Below, in pieces: positions 18,115 to 25,627 of a stretch of 64,000 nt of DNA. The translations under genes were made by a program, and so were the position numbers. Location: the NCBI RefSeq assembly GCF_003202435.1, contig NZ_QJHK01000009.1, forward strand, positions 62,001 to 126,000. The letters run 5' to 3'. The notes beneath the pieces are model-generated. The model saw only the letters and a list, made by a program, of their open reading frames with translations. It was not told the DNA's origin and made no database searches. The stretch's first letter is position 1, and each line of letters starts with the position of its first letter. The stretch is from Flavobacterium cheongpyeongense (GTDB taxonomy: Bacteria; Bacteroidota; Bacteroidia; Flavobacteriales; Flavobacteriaceae).

Positions 18115-20246
18115 AAGCTTAAGTTAGTTTTTAGAAGTTCATTAATTTCATCAACTAAACCTGTTGTTCTTGCTGGAATTACTTCCGTTTTTTTGAACTT
18201 AAATTTTCCATCATACCAAAATTTGTATGTCGCTGTATAACCGTTTTTCTTTAGTTCATAGATTTCGTGGTATTGTTTGTGTTCAATTTTTGCAATATGT
18301 AATTTGAAAGGTTCTAATTTCTCTTTTAAGTTTTCATAAAACTCTTTTTGAAACACTTGCTCAAATTCAAATTCTGTTTCGTTATTTTCGGATTCATCAA
18401 TTATGATTGACTTGTTTTGAAAATTAGTAAGTTTTGTGTAAACACTTTCAATGAAATCTGTTGAATTTGTTGGTTTTTCAATAGTTGTAATTATATTTTG
18501 TCCATTGTAGTGGATTTTAAAAACAGCTATTTCATTACCTTGTAAAAATGTGTAATGCTCTAAATAATTTGTATGACGAATTTCGCTAATATTTATATTT
18601 TCATCTTTTAAACCTTCACTTATTACAAGATAAATTTGTTTTATAAAAGTCTTTTGATTTGAAAAATCAAAAGGTAATTCTAATTCATTACTTTCTCTGC
18701 TTAACACAAGAATATCTTGTCTTGGTTGAATATTTTGGATTTTTGGCGGTTGTATATTACTTGTAATGCTGAAATGTGGTTCTTCAAGAGTATACAAATT
18801 TTCTTTTGCCCTTGTAATTCCTGTGTAAAGCCAACGAAAATAACTTGAATTGAAATACCCCATAGAAGTTTTACAATTCAAAAATGTATTTGCCCATTCT
18901 CCACCTTGTGCTTTATGACAAGTGATCGCGTAGCCAAATTTTATACGTAATGCGTTGAAATATCTGTCGCTACGCAAAGCATCTTTAAATGGTTGTGTTC
19001 CACTTTTTAAGTTTTCATTTCTGATTTTAAAATCAATGTAAAGTGCTTTCAATTCATCTGAACTCAAATCTCTGTCATGTGAATAAAGTAAGTTTTCAAT
19101 TATTTTGCATTCTATATCGTGTTTCTTAAAATCTTCGTCTGTAAATGTAATTGTCACATTCCGAAATATTAGCGGAACATTTATTTCTTCAACTATATTT
19201 TTGCTGTTTTTTCGTTTTAATGGAATTTTTCTGCTTTCTGTTGTTGGTGAAATTTCTATAATGAAGCCAATATCGCCATTTAGCAATTCCATTTGCGGAT
19301 AATTGTAGTTGTTACTCAATAAAATTACTTTGTCGCCAACTGTGATTGTTTTTTGATTTGGAAAAAAATGGTTTCTAACAAAATCATTATAACCTTTAAC
19401 GGCAGAATTTGAATGAGCAATAATGATAGTTTCTTCATCAATTTTATTATTACAAGCTTGCAAATATTTTGGTAACAATTCTTCGTATTTAGTTTTGTTG
19501 ATGTCCTTAAAGTCCGTTTCAATGTCAAGTTTATTGAAAATGTTTTCTTTAAGGGATTTACGAATTTTTGTAGCGTTATGAAGTATTCCACTTTCTGCTT
19601 TTTGCCTTACAACTTCTGTCAGTTCAAACTCGTTTGAAACAAGACAGCAATTTTCCTGCAAATATTTTGCGTTAAGAGCTGGTGAAAAATTCATATTAAC
19701 AGGCGGTAACTGTGCGTTATCGCCAATAAAAATTATTTTTCTGTTATGGTCTTTATTATCAAAATTGATGTGTGTAAGTAAATCTTGAAGTAAAAAACCC
19801 GACCCAAATCTAAAAAATTCACCTTCTGAATAAACATTCGAAATCATTGACGCTTCGTCAATTATGTAGACTGTATTAATTGGGTCTTCGTTTTTTCTAA
19901 CTTCAAAATAAAACTTGAAAGTTTCTGTTCCATCTTCGCCCTTTATTTTAAACTCCTTTAGTTCTTTACTTGAGTAAATCGCTCTATGAATCGTACAAGC
20001 TTTATGTCTTGTTTTTTGCGAAATTACTTTTGCAGCTCTTCCAGTTGGGGCAGCAATTACAAAATTCCTTTTACTTTGAAAAAGGAAATCAGTAAGACCT
20101 TTCATCAAAAACGTTTTTCCTGTCCCTGCATAACCTTTCAACAAAAAACAACTTGTTTCATTAGAAAGAAATATGTCCAATTCGTCAATAAGAGAACTTT
20201 GTCCTACTGTCAGAATGTGTTTTGAAAAAATCTCTCTTAATGTCAT
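18111..20246 (-). CDS. RecD-like SF1 DNA helicase
   Basis: A 711-residue superfamily 1 helicase. Motifs: Walker A GYAGTGKTFL near residue 38, Walker B/DEAS YIIDEASMIS near 126, IFIGDNAQLPPV (motif III) near 170, AITCHKAQGGEW near 439 and YTGITRAKENL near 473, the last two typical of the UvrD_C_2/RecD2 C-terminus. About 200 extra C-terminal residues with two similar beta-rich modules (HTNYLEHYTFLQGNEIAVFK and KQYHEIYELKKNGYTATYKF) are not part of the helicase core. ATGA overlap with the TPR/OB gene points to a two-protein unit. A defence role is inferred from the neighbourhood only. Confidence 0.8.
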   Translation of the reverse strand: MTLREIFSKHILTVGQSSLIDELDIFLSNETSCFLLKGYAGTGKTFLMKGLTDFLFQSKRNFVIAAPTGRAAKVISQKTRHKACTIHRAIYSSKELKEFKIKGEDGTETFKFYFEVRKNEDPINTVYIIDEASMISNVYSEGEFFRFGSGFLLQDLLTHINFDNKDHNRKIIFIGDNAQLPPVNMNFSPALNAKYLQENCCLVSNEFELTEVVRQKAESGILHNATKIRKSLKENIFNKLDIETDFKDINKTKYEELLPKYLQACNNKIDEETIIIAHSNSAVKGYNDFVRNHFFPNQKTITVGDKVILLSNNYNYPQMELLNGDIGFIIEISPTTESRKIPLKRKNSKNIVEEINVPLIFRNVTITFTDEDFKKHDIECKIIENLLYSHDRDLSSDELKALYIDFKIRNENLKSGTQPFKDALRSDRYFNALRIKFGYAITCHKAQGGEWANTFLNCKTSMGYFNSSYFRWLYTGITRAKENLYTLEEPHFSITSNIQPPKIQNIQPRQDILVLSRESNELELPFDFSNQKTFIKQIYLVISEGLKDENINISEIRHTNYLEHYTFLQGNEIAVFKIHYNGQNIITTIEKPTNSTDFIESVYTKLTNFQNKSIIIDESENNETEFEFEQVFQKEFYENLKEKLEPFKLHIAKIEHKQYHEIYELKKNGYTATYKFWYDGKFKFKKTEVIPARTTGLVDEINELLKTNLSL

Positions 20247-20264
20247 TTGTCTTTTACTTTGTTT

Positions 20265-20395
20265 GATGTAACGTTTTACAACCTGAAGATGTGATGGTTT
20301 AGAAAGACTAAACTTTCGATTAAATCCTGACTTTGCAAATACAAAACCAACTTCAAGTTAAGCCTAAACCTCCCATATACATCTGTTACCTGTAG
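20265..20395. repeat. Intergenic cassette-like element, divergent copy A
   Basis: The 149-bp gap between the helicase and the next gene carries the landmarks AAATACAAAACCAACTTC and GTTAAGCC seen in the better copies at 21071, 22716 and 23325. The rest is diverged, so this is a weak fourth copy. It lies just 3' of the upstream-read gene (20396-21034), as the other copies do. Confidence 0.4.
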
Positions 20396-21034
20396 TTATT
20401 TTCCGTATTTATATTTCAGAAAAAATTTAGTTTTCCAATTCAAGATTTTATAAAACTGACGGGTAACAATATTAGAAAAAAACATCTTTTCATCATTCAA
20501 ATATATTATTTCAAAATCTTTCCCATCATTGAAGATTGTGAGAATATCTTCTTTATTTACGTGCTTACTTGATAAACCTCCTTTTTCAGACTTATTTTTA
20601 TCATAAAAAATATATTTTTCTGCTGTTTCTTTATTTAAACTCCAACTGATTCCATAATTTTTACTTTTATGTTCCTTCCTACTCATTCCTCGATAAATTT
20701 TGAAGCACTGAGGTAACTGATCGTAATAGTTTTTTTCTATGCTATTCATGAGTTCAGGAATATTTACACCTCTATTTTGAATATCTTTTAAGAATATTTT
20801 TAAATCGAATTTGAAAAGACTACTTTGAATTTGTGAATGAATATTATCTGTTAAACAATACGCCTCTTTAAATACTTCAAATGCGTCTTTCGCATTATGA
20901 TTTAAAGTAGCGTAGTATAACGTAATAAATAAATTAAATCTTATTTTTCTATCAGCCTCTAAAATAATTCCTTGAGCCTCCCATGAACTTAGATTTTTAT
21001 TTAGAAGTTGACAAAATATTCGGTTCATTTCCAT
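20396..21034 (-). CDS. Putative ADP-ribosyltransferase-fold protein
   Basis: A 212-residue protein. The second half fits the R-S-E layout of ADP-ribosyltransferases: Arg115 in FKIYRGMS, Ser130 in GISWSLNKETAEKYIF and Glu175 in GKDFEIIYL, with the intervening VNKEDILTIF strand-helix segment usual before the Glu motif. Such enzymes transfer ADP-ribose from NAD+ to protein or nucleic acid and are common as toxins or phage-defence effectors. The N-terminal ~110 residues are helical and unassigned. No antitoxin-like partner lies next to it; intergenic elements flank it on both sides. The call rests on motif spacing alone. Confidence 0.5.
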   Translation of the reverse strand: MEMNRIFCQLLNKNLSSWEAQGIILEADRKIRFNLFITLYYATLNHNAKDAFEVFKEAYCLTDNIHSQIQSSLFKFDLKIFLKDIQNRGVNIPELMNSIEKNYYDQLPQCFKIYRGMSRKEHKSKNYGISWSLNKETAEKYIFYDKNKSEKGGLSSKHVNKEDILTIFNDGKDFEIIYLNDEKMFFSNIVTRQFYKILNWKTKFFLKYKYGK

Positions 21035-21070
21035 TTTTCTAATTTTAAAGCCTTCGTTTTTCTAATTATA

Positions 21071-21194
21071 GGTAACGTTCTGCTATTACAGCGGGTTTAT
21101 GAATAGATTAAGCCCTATTTTCGGATTTGCCAAATAATCCCAAATATAAACTAACTTCCCATTAAGCCAATTGTCCGAATCCGTTGAAGTAAGT
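21071..21194. repeat. Intergenic cassette-like element, copy B
   Basis: About 124 bp between two minus-strand genes. Shared blocks with copies C and D include GATTAAGCCCTATTTTCGGA, TTGCCAAATAATC and CCCATTAAGCCAATT. Outer arms TTACAGCGGGTT and AATCCGTTGAAG form an imperfect inverted repeat (9 of 12). It lies 17 bp downstream of the stop of the Shedu-like gene. Confidence 0.65.
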
Positions 21195-21210
21195 ATTTTT
21201 TTTTTATCAT

Positions 21211-21873
21211 TTAAGAGATTAGCTTTCTCCATCTGTCCATATAAGCATACTCTTCCCAAAACTTTTGGAGTTCAGAAGGTTGAAGTGTTTTAGGGTTTTC
21301 AGCGAAACTCCAAAGTTCATCAGGACGTTCTTCTAAAATCTTCAAAGCACGAATAAATATGTCTGAACTTCTTATCTCGATTTCAGTTTCTTTATTATTA
21401 TCTATTCTCCATTTTGAAGCATTATCAGTTTGCCAGCTTTCCTTGTCTCCTCCGACAAGAATATAGCGAAAGCGTCCAACTGCACCAAAAATTCTTCTCT
21501 TCTCTGCATGATTTTCATTAAAATATCTTCTCCAAGATTTTACTTGTTCGAAAGCATGATTTAATTGATGTGTTGGTTCATTATCTTTTCTAAAAAGATC
21601 CAATTTTGGTTTTTCAATTTCAACCAAAACCCATTCAGGACCATCTGAATTATCATTTAACCAAGCATAATCACAACGTAGTTCACTACCAAAATTTATT
21701 TCACGAAAAACTGGTTGAATTCCCCACTTTCGACTAAAAAGCTCATAGAACAAAAAAGAGTTGTCTTTTAATATTGCTAATAATTCGACTTCGGAATTGT
21801 TGTCAAACGCAATCTTGAGATCAGTGGTAATTTTTGTAATATCCCAAGTCGATTTTATTTCTTCAGTTTTCAT
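21211..21873 (-). CDS. Shedu-like (DUF4263) nuclease-domain protein
   Basis: A 220-residue protein whose core resembles the C-terminal nuclease domain of Shedu (SduA/DUF4263): Asp68 in RCDYAWL, then WVLVEIEKPKL with Glu85 and Lys88, and AFEQVKSWRRYF with Gln110, the order of a PD-(D/E)xK-type centre. The usual ExK is here E-I-E-K, so the Lys position carries Glu followed by Lys. Shedu proteins nick or cut DNA and protect against phage. At 220 residues this is shorter than full SduA and has only a short helical N-terminus, so it would be a minimal form. Confidence 0.6.
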   Translation of the reverse strand: MKTEEIKSTWDITKITTDLKIAFDNNSEVELLAILKDNSFLFYELFSRKWGIQPVFREINFGSELRCDYAWLNDNSDGPEWVLVEIEKPKLDLFRKDNEPTHQLNHAFEQVKSWRRYFNENHAEKRRIFGAVGRFRYILVGGDKESWQTDNASKWRIDNNKETEIEIRSSDIFIRALKILEERPDELWSFAENPKTLQPSELQKFWEEYAYMDRWRKLIS

Positions 21874-21910
21874 TTGATATTTTTGATTTTAACATTGCTC
21901 ATACCGTTTA

Positions 21911-22025
21911 GCTTGTAACTGTCAGTTGCAAATTCCAGTGAAGTAAGTTGTTTCTAATAAGATAGAATTTGTTAGAGAACTTATAATTCACGACTATTGA
22001 AAACTTAAAAATTGCGGTTACAGGC
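21911..22025. repeat. Intergenic element with inverted ends, different sequence from copies A-D
   Basis: GCTTGTAAC at 21911-21919 and GTTACAGGC at 22017-22025 are inverted ends matching at 8 of 9 positions, 115 bp apart. The inner sequence differs from copies A-D. It occupies the same place, just 3' of the GIY-YIG-like gene. Equal placement with different interiors is what variable recombination sites of a cassette array would show. Confidence 0.45.
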
Positions 22026-22033
22026 TATTATTT

Positions 22034-22681
22034 TTATTCTTTTATTCTTGGTTCGGCTCCTAACAATGGATTGAACTTTCTCCAAATTACATTTTCGATA
22101 TCTTCCAAATAGTTAAAATATTCGTAGTCAACTTTCAGAAAATGAAATGAAAGTTCAACATTCTCCAAAGTTGAGAACCATTGGGCTAATTTTAAAGATG
22201 ATGTCATTTTATGACCTAATCCCATATGTTGAGTAAATCGATCATGTAATTTTCTTTCTACCTTTCCTACATATAAATATTCAGTTTGTTTTCCAGCTAC
22301 TTTTTTTGCCTTCGACCACCACCCAGACTTCTGATTGCGAATACTAGAAAAACGATTAATAATTTTATCGTTTGAAGAATTACCCTCAAGTTTTATTTTG
22401 AACCAATAAATTGCGGGGCCTTTATAGTTATATATTTCAATTATTTTTTCATCTAAAGAATTAAAATGACTTTTATATGCTGAGCTTTCTAATTTATTAA
22501 TTCGAATATTTGTTTTTCTTCTTTCAAAAAAATCAGCAAATTCGTTGTTCATTCTTTCAAAAAACAATTTATCAAGCTTAACACCAGGACTTATATTGTC
22601 TGGCAAAATAGAAAAGCCGGAAAGTTTCTCGTAAAATATTTTTTTATTTTCTACATAAGTTGTGAAATCTATATCTGTCAT
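22034..22681 (-). CDS. Putative GIY-YIG-type nuclease
   Basis: A 215-residue protein with a GIY-YIG-like pattern: AIYWFKI (replacing GIY) near residue 88, YLYVGKVERKLHDRF (replacing YIG, with the candidate catalytic Arg) near 132-146, then HMG and a helical region ending in LEDIENVIWRKFNPLLG, which could supply the metal-binding Glu and the Asn. The N-terminal ~85 residues are helical. GIY-YIG domains cut DNA with a single metal ion. The motif is degenerate, so an inactive or distantly related fold is possible. Free-standing unit in the cassette-like array. Confidence 0.55.
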   Translation of the reverse strand: MTDIDFTTYVENKKIFYEKLSGFSILPDNISPGVKLDKLFFERMNNEFADFFERRKTNIRINKLESSAYKSHFNSLDEKIIEIYNYKGPAIYWFKIKLEGNSSNDKIINRFSSIRNQKSGWWSKAKKVAGKQTEYLYVGKVERKLHDRFTQHMGLGHKMTSSLKLAQWFSTLENVELSFHFLKVDYEYFNYLEDIENVIWRKFNPLLGAEPRIKE

Positions 22682-22715
22682 ATTGTATGCGGTTTCAAAA
22701 ATATCATTTAAAATT

Positions 22716-22841
22716 CTAGTATTACAGTGGGTTTATCATGAAATTAAGTCCTGTTTTCAGATTTACCAAATAAGCTCAAATACAAAACTATTTTTCCATT
22801 AAGCCTATTACCCAAATCCCTCGTAGCTGTTGTCTGCAGGC
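22716..22841. repeat. Intergenic cassette-like element, copy C
   Basis: About 126 bp. Shares ATTACAGTGGGTTTAT, AATTAAGTCCTGTTTTCAGA, TTACCAAATAAGCTCAAATA and CCATTAAGCCTATTACCCAA with copies B and D at corresponding positions. It ends with AGCTGTTGTCTGCAGGC, close to the end of copy D. Lies just 3' of the 123-residue gene. Confidence 0.65.
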
Positions 22842-22863
22842 TTTTTATGATAACAATCTTTAT

Positions 22864-23235
22864 CTATTTTTCAAGATTTGGTAAGTCAATCATATTCAAT
22901 ATTCTGTTAAATAATTCTTCCAAAGACCCATCATTGTATAAAGCACAATTTGAACGTCCATTAGGTTGTTGTTTTTTTGAGTTAGAGTTAACAGTCATAT
23001 TTGAAAAGTTTTCACCAAATACATTACAAACAGTTTTTGTGTTATTGAAATAATATATTTCACCAATACCATTATATCCATTCCAATACCAATTAAATTT
23101 AACCTTATTCACATCTGGTTTATTTGCAGTTTCAGGATATGCCCATTGAATTTCAGTAACCCAAATGTAAAATACATCAAACTCACTCAATATACTTTGT
23201 CCAAAATTATTTATACGAAGTGTTTTTCTACTCAT
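22864..23235 (-). CDS. Hypothetical protein of 123 residues
   Basis: A short, aromatic-rich, mainly beta-strand protein (VFYIWVTEIQWAYPE, NWYWNGYNGIGEIYYF) with a polar Asn/Ser middle and a C-terminal helix (SLEELFNRILNMIDL). No signal peptide, membrane helix or known motif. Flanked by copies C and D of the intergenic element, so it is a one-gene unit. Function unknown; the composition suits a small single-domain immunity or toxin-like protein, which is only a guess. Confidence 0.6.
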   Translation of the reverse strand: MSRKTLRINNFGQSILSEFDVFYIWVTEIQWAYPETANKPDVNKVKFNWYWNGYNGIGEIYYFNNTKTVCNVFGENFSNMTVNSNSKKQQPNGRSNCALYNDGSLEELFNRILNMIDLPNLEK

Positions 23236-23324
23236 AAGTATCGAATATAAATTATAAAATGGCTTAATATTCCTTGTTTATTTTTTGCTTCAATTTTGAT
23301 TTTATGTTTTTCTGCCGAAGCATG

Positions 23325-23457
23325 ATACAACTTAATGGTCTACAGCAGTTTTCAGGTTAAATTAAGCCTGTTCTAGGATTTCCCAAATCATCAAAATACA
23401 AAACCAGCTTCGCATTAAGCCAAATGCTCAAATCTGTTGTAGCTGCTATAAGCAGTC
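23325..23457. repeat. Intergenic cassette-like element, copy D
   Basis: About 133 bp. Outer arms CTACAGCAGTTTT (from 23340) and AAATCTGTTGTAG form an imperfect inverted repeat with 11 of 13 matches. Internal blocks AAATTAAGCCTGTTCTAGGA, TTTCCCAAATCATCAAAATA and GCATTAAGCCAAATGCTC align with copies B and C. The element overlaps the last codons and TAG stop of the amidase-like gene (stop at 23446-23448). Confidence 0.7.
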
Positions 23458-24636
23458 ACTATTTTCTTTTAAGTCTATTATCCCATTATAATGCGAAATC
23501 GATGTTCTTAATTGGTCTTCAAAATTATTATACATATTTAGTAGCACATGAAAAGTTTTACAAGGAGCAGTTATATAGGTTTTAGCCATATTATCTTCGT
23601 CCTGAATAATCTTTATCAGTGTTTCTTCCATTGATTGTTTTATGCTTCTGAAAAAATCAATAGGCTGGTCTTTCAGGCAAAAACCATTGATGTTTTTTTC
23701 AAAATGGTTTATTGGAAAAAATATAAATTCATTTATATGAGATTCTTCAAACCATAAATTATAATATTCACTTTTTACGATTTCATTGTAAACTTTATTG
23801 TCTATTTCTTTTCCTTTTTGAGTATAAAACCACCTTGTTAAGTATGGAAATATATCTTCCCAATTTGAAAATTTCAAGTCCGATTCTTCAATTCTAATAT
23901 CTTGATAATTGTCTTTATTCGCTTTTAGTTCTATAAAAATATCTTCAACTACTTGATTTAATTTAAGGGCACAACCTGCCTGTTTCTCTAAAATAGAACC
24001 TGTTGTTTCTAATGAAAAATAGTCAAATGTATTCTCAGGCAGTAAACCAGAATATTCATGCAAGACATTACTAGTAACATCTACAAATCGATTGTCATTC
24101 TCAATGTCACCAAAATTTGCGTAATAGGGTTCATCATTTTTAGAAATATCAATTCCTCCAGCATAATATGGTAAAGTGATCAGGCTACTACAGACAACAC
24201 TTCCAAACCATTTATTCGTATTTTTAAAATCTTTGATAATTGTTTCAGAAATATTCCTTTTCCGAATTGCTGTTAAAATATCATCCGAGTAATTATTATA
24301 AGTTAAGCTCCTTAAACAGATTTCCGCTTTAGCTATATCAAAGTGTTCCTTGCTTTCAGGACAAAGTCGTAAAACGACTAAATTCTCTAAATCATCAAAA
24401 TAATAGCGTTGTGAAGAGAATAGGGTTACAATTGGTTTAAAAGCTTCAACAAATGAATTATTACCAAGATAAATTATTCCATGGCTAAAATTGGAGTTAC
24501 AAAATTTTCTTATGAAATTGGAAGTTCGATCTTCTGGAAATCTTACTAAAACTATATCAAAAATCTCTAAACTGTTTGTGTTAAAAATATGCATGTTATA
24601 TTGTTTGATTCTGTATAACTTAATTATATCCGACAT
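23446..24636 (-). CDS. Permuted papain-fold (YiiX/YaeF-type) amidase-like protein
   Basis: A 396-residue protein. Residues ~25-155 match the circularly permuted papain-like amidases: DIVLVRFP, then NFSHGIIYLGNNSFVEAF with the candidate catalytic His near residue 50, and GSVVCSSLITLPYYAGG with the candidate Cys near 146. These enzymes cleave amide or ester bonds in lipids or peptides. The C-terminal ~240 residues are acidic, helical and unassigned (WEDIFPYLTRWFYTQKG). There is no signal peptide, so it would act in the cytoplasm. It is the first gene of the cassette-like run, and its stop lies in element copy D. Confidence 0.58.
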   Translation of the reverse strand: MSDIIKLYRIKQYNMHIFNTNSLEIFDIVLVRFPEDRTSNFIRKFCNSNFSHGIIYLGNNSFVEAFKPIVTLFSSQRYYFDDLENLVVLRLCPESKEHFDIAKAEICLRSLTYNNYSDDILTAIRKRNISETIIKDFKNTNKWFGSVVCSSLITLPYYAGGIDISKNDEPYYANFGDIENDNRFVDVTSNVLHEYSGLLPENTFDYFSLETTGSILEKQAGCALKLNQVVEDIFIELKANKDNYQDIRIEESDLKFSNWEDIFPYLTRWFYTQKGKEIDNKVYNEIVKSEYYNLWFEESHINEFIFFPINHFEKNINGFCLKDQPIDFFRSIKQSMEETLIKIIQDEDNMAKTYITAPCKTFHVLLNMYNNFEDQLRTSISHYNGIIDLKENSDCL

Positions 24637-24827
24637 TAAATGACTTCAAGAAATCTAATTTTATTTATCTTTGGGTCATTGTACTTTTAGATTACCAAAC
24701 TTACAAAACCATTTTACTTTTCTTTTACGGTTTTCCATAATCTGTATCATTAATAAGTTGCAAAATAATTCTTTTAATAAAGAAATGACTACCGTATAAA
24801 TACCTGTTTTAATTTTTATTGCGCATA

Positions 24828-24851
24828 AAAAAAGATGCCTAAGCATCTTTT
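24828..24851 (-). terminator. Intrinsic terminator of the XRE gene
   Basis: AAAAGATGC and GCATCTTTT form a 9-bp perfect stem around CTAA. Read on the minus strand it is followed by more T and lies 16 bp past the XRE stop at 24867. Confidence 0.75.
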
Positions 24852-24866
24852 CAAAATTTTTCATCT

Positions 24867-25109
24867 TTATAATTGAATTTCGAAATCAAATAAATCTCTG
24901 GGGCTTGCACCTAAAGCAATAAGTAACTCTAATATTGTCTCTAGAGTAATATTCGCTTCTCCTTTTTCAATTTTACTAATGTAACTATGATCAATAGTTT
25001 CACAAAGGGTTGCTAATTTCCGATAACTTAGTCCCTTTGATTTACGCATTTTATTAAGTCTCTTACCGAATCTAACTAGAAACTCTCTTTTTACATCATC
25101 ACTAATCAT
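24867..25109 (-). CDS. XRE-family DNA-binding protein
   Basis: An 80-residue protein that is a single XRE helix-turn-helix: FGKRLNKMRKSKGLSYRKLA, then LCETIDHSYISKIEKGEANI with the recognition helix, and TLETILELLIALGASPRDLF. It probably acts as a dimeric repressor. It is transcribed away from the SusC operon from the shared 25110-25627 region and has its own terminator, so it is monocistronic. Its targets could be its own promoter or the SusC leader promoter at 25162-25191. Confidence 0.85.
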   Translation of the reverse strand: MISDDVKREFLVRFGKRLNKMRKSKGLSYRKLATLCETIDHSYISKIEKGEANITLETILELLIALGASPRDLFDFEIQL

Positions 25110-25161
25110 TTTCTTTTTTCTGCAATTTGTTTAAAACCAGCAATAAAACAGTGGTAATATA

Positions 25162-25191
25162 TTGCTACATTAAATATTATTATTATATTTG
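25162..25191 (+). promoter_or_regulatory. Promoter of the SusC-SusD-S9 operon
   Basis: TATATTTG at 25184-25191 is a perfect -7 match, with TTG at 25162-25164 as the -33 element (19-bp spacer). A second TATATTTG stands at 25203-25210 without a well-placed -33. The start codon of SusC is at 25628, so the transcript would have a leader of about 430 nt containing two hairpins. Confidence 0.65.
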
Positions 25192-25256
25192 GACTTAATT
25201 ATTATATTTGCGATACTTCATGTAAAAACATTTGAAGCATTCGCTTTGAATCTCGT

Positions 25257-25360
25257 CCTCAAAAACTGGTAATTTTAACACGCGAGATGATAAGTGTAAA
25301 TGCTCACGCTTTAGGGCGTGGGCTCACTTATTCGCGTGTAGGTATACCAGTACCTTGAGG
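25257..25360 (+). ncRNA. Long near-continuous hairpin in the SusC leader
   Basis: Five stacked helices face each other: CCTCAA/TTGAGG, ACTGGTA/TACCAGT, ACACGCGA/TCGCGTGT, ATAAGTG/CACTTAT and GCTCACGC/GCGTGGGC (one G-T wobble), about 36 base pairs with small internal loops around a 6-nt apical loop TTTAGG. The element is GC-richer than its surroundings and lies 45-70 bp downstream of consensus -7 boxes. It may be a leader RNA structure, a small RNA, or a DNA-level palindromic element; no T-run follows, so it is not a simple terminator. Confidence 0.6.
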
Positions 25361-25546
25361 GCAATAAGCTGAGTTCCATGCCTTTTTTATGTCATAAACT
25401 TTTCTTTTATTCTTAGTGGTTTTACTTCTTTTTTTATTTAAAGTTTCGTTCTTATTCAAAGTCGAACCTTTTAAAATATTACTGCCTGTGTCTTAAAAAA
25501 AAATCTTTCTTTATGATAATTAAGCCGTTTACTTAATGCATAAAAA

Positions 25547-25588
25547 ATGGCCCTCTACTCCAGCGACCAAACTAGTATAGAGGACCAT
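25547..25588 (+). promoter_or_regulatory. Hairpin close to the SusC start codon
   Basis: ATGGCCCTCTACT and AGTATAGAGGACCAT pair over CCTCTA/TAGAGG and ATGG/CCAT with one mismatch and a 2-nt bulge, ending 39 nt before the SusC ATG. A hairpin this close to the start could control translation or mRNA stability of the outer-membrane transporter genes. Confidence 0.5.
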
Positions 25589-25627
25589 AGCTAATCAAAT
25601 CTTCGTTTAACTAACCAATCCAATATT

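Noticed and set aside
20265..23457. CRISPR array
   Set aside because: The repeats are 115-133 bp, divergent and separated by whole genes, which does not match short identical repeats with spacers.
20265..23457. Classical integron with attC sites
   Set aside because: The dyads and placement fit, but no arm shows a clean GTTRRRY core and no integron integrase is in the window, so only a cassette-like reading is kept.
24676..24864. A 62-codon minus-strand frame after the XRE gene
   Set aside because: It starts one base after the XRE stop and includes that gene's terminator hairpin; composition is AT-random and no motif is visible.
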